The notes beneath the pieces were generated by a model that did no database searches, had not been told where the DNA came from, and saw only the letters and a program-made list of their open reading frames with translations. Of a DNA stretch of 64,000 nt, positions 62,481 through 64,000 are shown piece after piece (position 1 is the first letter of the stretch; the number at the start of each line of letters is the position of its first letter). The DNA comes from Candidatus Blautia stercorigallinarum. Its GTDB lineage: Bacteria > Bacillota > Clostridia > Lachnospirales > Lachnospiraceae. A program made the translations under genes and the position numbers. The DNA lies in assembly GCA_019112785.1 (NCBI GenBank), contig DXIQ01000092.1, forward strand, positions 1 to 64,000, given 5' to 3'.

Positions 62481-62533
62481 TAAAAAGAGGGAGCCGCCGC
62501 ATTAAACATATTTTTGATTAATGCGACAGCTCC
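62481..62533 (-). terminator. Terminator of yloV
   Basis: Minus strand GGAGCTGTCGCATTA-loop-TAATGCGGCGGCTCC followed by CTCTTTTTA. Near-identical stem to the hairpin at 38592-38627. Confidence 0.85.
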
Positions 62534-62558
62534 TCTCCGACTTTCTATGATCTATCTC

Positions 62559-64000
62559 TTATTCTACAGAAATCACATAATAGTAAATAGGCTGTCCTCC
62601 ATAATTGATCTCAATATCATAATCCGGATACAGCTCTTCCAGACGGGAGGAAACTTCCTCTGCGTCTGCTTCTGTTACTTCGGCACCGTAATAAATACTG
62701 ATCAGTTCACTGTCTTCATCAGTCATCTTGCCGGTCATCTCCACAGCAACATCCTGTATATCCTGTCCTACTGCCAGGATTCCCTTATCGCCGATCCCCA
62801 TGATATCTCCTTCATGGATATCCTGGTCATCGATCCTGGTATCCCTTACTGCATAAGTCACCTGTCCGGTTTTTACATTTTCAATAGCTTCCATCATCTC
62901 GGCAGTATTTTCTTCTACCGTCTTTTCCGGTACATAGGCGATCATAGCTGAGATTCCCTGAGGGATCGTCTTTGCAGGAATCACCACAATATTCTTGTCT
63001 TCCGTCAGATCCCTTGCCTGATTTGCCGCCAGGATAATATTCTTATTATTGGGGAAAATGAAAATATTTTTAGCATTTACCTCATCAATAGCTTTCAGCA
63101 TATCTTCTGTGCTGGGATTCATGGTCTGGCCACCCTGGATCAGATAGTCAGCTCCCAGTTCTTTAAAGATTTCTCCCATGCCGTCTCCGGCAGATACAGT
63201 TATAAATCCCACTTCTTTTTCCGGTTTTACAGCTCTTTGGGCAGCCTGCTGAGCAGCCATCTTTTCAGCCTCTTTGATCACCTTTTCATGGTGTTCCAGC
63301 CGCATATTATCAATCTTCATATTAGAGAGCTGACCATATGTCAGCGCTTTCTGAATGGCTTCACCCGGATCATTGGTATGCACATGTACCTTTACAATAT
63401 CATCATCAGCCACTACCACCAGGGAATCGCCGATAGACATCAGATAGTCCTTAAACTCTTCCTCATCTTTCTCTGTGAATTCTTTTTCCAGCATGATGAT
63501 GAATTCCGTACAGTATCCGAATTTAATATTACTCTCTTCTGCAGACACCGGCTTTGTTCCTGTAACCCTTGCTGCCGGCTTTTCAAAGTTCAGATCGATC
63601 TCCTTGCCAAGATAGCCGTCAAAAGCGCCTTTCAGGACTTCCACAAGTCCCTGTCCTCCGGAATCTACCACACCTGCTTCTTTCAGCACAGGCAGAAGTT
63701 CCGGTGTTCTGGCAAGAACTCTCTCAGCCTCCGCGATCACATCTGTAAAGAAACTTTCCAGGCTTTCACTGTCCTCTGCAATCTCCGCCGCTTTATCAGA
63801 CACCCCTTTTGCCACAGTAAGGATGGTTCCTTCTTTTGGTTTCATAACTGCTTTATAAGCAGTCTCCACTGCTCTTTCAAAGGCTCTGGCAAAAGTCGGC
63901 GCATCGATTTCATCACATTTTTCTATAACCTTTGTAAATCCTCTTAAAAGCTGTGACAGAATAACTCCGGAGTTTCCTCTTGCGCCCCTTAATGAACCGG
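62559..64000 (-). CDS. yloV: DAK2/DegV-type fatty-acid-kinase-like protein YloV (5' end off window)
   Basis: The frame is open from 62559 to the window edge (about 480 codons visible). The visible N-terminal part GSLRGARGNSGVILSQLLRGF is the Dak phosphatase/DhaL core. GVVDSGGQGLVEVLKGAF and the C-terminal YIPEKT/DAK-associated domain (GDGMGEIFKELGADYLIQGGQTMNPSTED, in part) match YloV/FakA-like proteins. FakA activates fatty acids for phospholipid synthesis with FakB. Followed by recG after a terminator. Confidence 0.93.
   Translation of the reverse strand, partial: GSLRGARGNSGVILSQLLRGFTKVIEKCDEIDAPTFARAFERAVETAYKAVMKPKEGTILTVAKGVSDKAAEIAEDSESLESFFTDVIAEAERVLARTPELLPVLKEAGVVDSGGQGLVEVLKGAFDGYLGKEIDLNFEKPAARVTGTKPVSAEESNIKFGYCTEFIIMLEKEFTEKDEEEFKDYLMSIGDSLVVVADDDIVKVHVHTNDPGEAIQKALTYGQLSNMKIDNMRLEHHEKVIKEAEKMAAQQAAQRAVKPEKEVGFITVSAGDGMGEIFKELGADYLIQGGQTMNPSTEDMLKAIDEVNAKNIFIFPNNKNIILAANQARDLTEDKNIVVIPAKTIPQGISAMIAYVPEKTVEENTAEMMEAIENVKTGQVTYAVRDTRIDDQDIHEGDIMGIGDKGILAVGQDIQDVAVEMTGKMTDEDSELISIYYGAEVTEADAEEVSSRLEELYPDYDIEINYGGQPIYYYVISVE

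Overview
The window reads as a chromosomal segment of a spore-forming, low-to-mid GC Clostridia, most likely a gut Lachnospiraceae (Blautia / Mediterraneibacter / Dorea-like). The reasons are an alpha/beta-type small acid-soluble spore protein, a YlbJ-like sporulation membrane protein, an N-terminally extended L27 with its Prp protease, a T-box on trpB, a YneA/LexA SOS pair, a VTC-DUF4956-Cthe_2159 cassette, and strong GGAGG ribosome sites with classical sigma-A promoters. Genus is inference. No rRNA, tRNA, CRISPR array, transposase gene or prophage was seen.

Layout. 1-9.9 kb: a GH5 glucanase-like gene interrupted by a palindromic repeat, a divergent AraC regulator, T-box-controlled trpB2, an aldose-1-epimerase-like protein, a glycerol-1-phosphate dehydrogenase, and a three-gene 2-hydroxyacyl-CoA dehydratase-activase-like operon whose first gene carries an in-frame TGA. 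9.9-13.1 kb: a YczE/YitT-type membrane protein, a LacI regulator, and the divergent yneA-like / lexA pair with clustered LexA boxes. 13.1-22.8 kb (minus strand): housekeeping block TIGR03960 - TIGR03936 - rng - Nudix - CPBP protease, and rplU - prp - rpmA - obg - yhbY - nadD - yqeK - rsfS. 22.9-30.3 kb: an AAA/PD-(D/E)XK protein, then the Cthe_2159 lipoprotein, DUF4956 and VTC genes with a two-component system beside them. A direct repeat with 11-bp period sits just upstream of the VTC -10 box and looks like the response-regulator site.

30.4-36.4 kb: fructose PTS (fruK-fruA-fruR) with five TGANTGA operator-like repeats, an HPr gene, RNase HI and an alkaline-phosphatase-superfamily protein. 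36.5-39.5 kb is a decayed locus around an intact LysR gene: a C-terminally truncated RraA, a 2-hydroxyacid dehydrogenase cut to its N-terminal part, and a pxpA remnant with a frameshift and a stop codon, fused to an aminotransferase C-terminus. 39.5-42.1 kb: malic enzyme with an LDH-family protein whose specificity residue predicts malate dehydrogenase. 42.2-44.3 kb: an orphan HMA metal-binding protein and a divergent ArsR repressor without a pump, an AraC regulator and a MoxR fragment.

44.5-64 kb is again mostly core genes: recU, lepB, RluA- and RsuA-type pseudouridine synthases, an SDR, YgiQ, a HAD phosphatase, an RsmF-like methyltransferase, a small alarmone synthetase, an M23 peptidase, pepD, ylbJ, coaD, rsmD, mgsA, a SASP gene, a DUF6465-like protein, recG and the 3' part of the DAK-domain gene yloV. 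Non-coding structure is unusually rich: two palindromic elements of one architecture, several intrinsic terminators sharing a GGAGCTG...CAGCTCC stem, a two-copy 21-bp repeat, and a structured unidentified segment near 59.7 kb. All family assignments were made by reading motifs; no database search was run.
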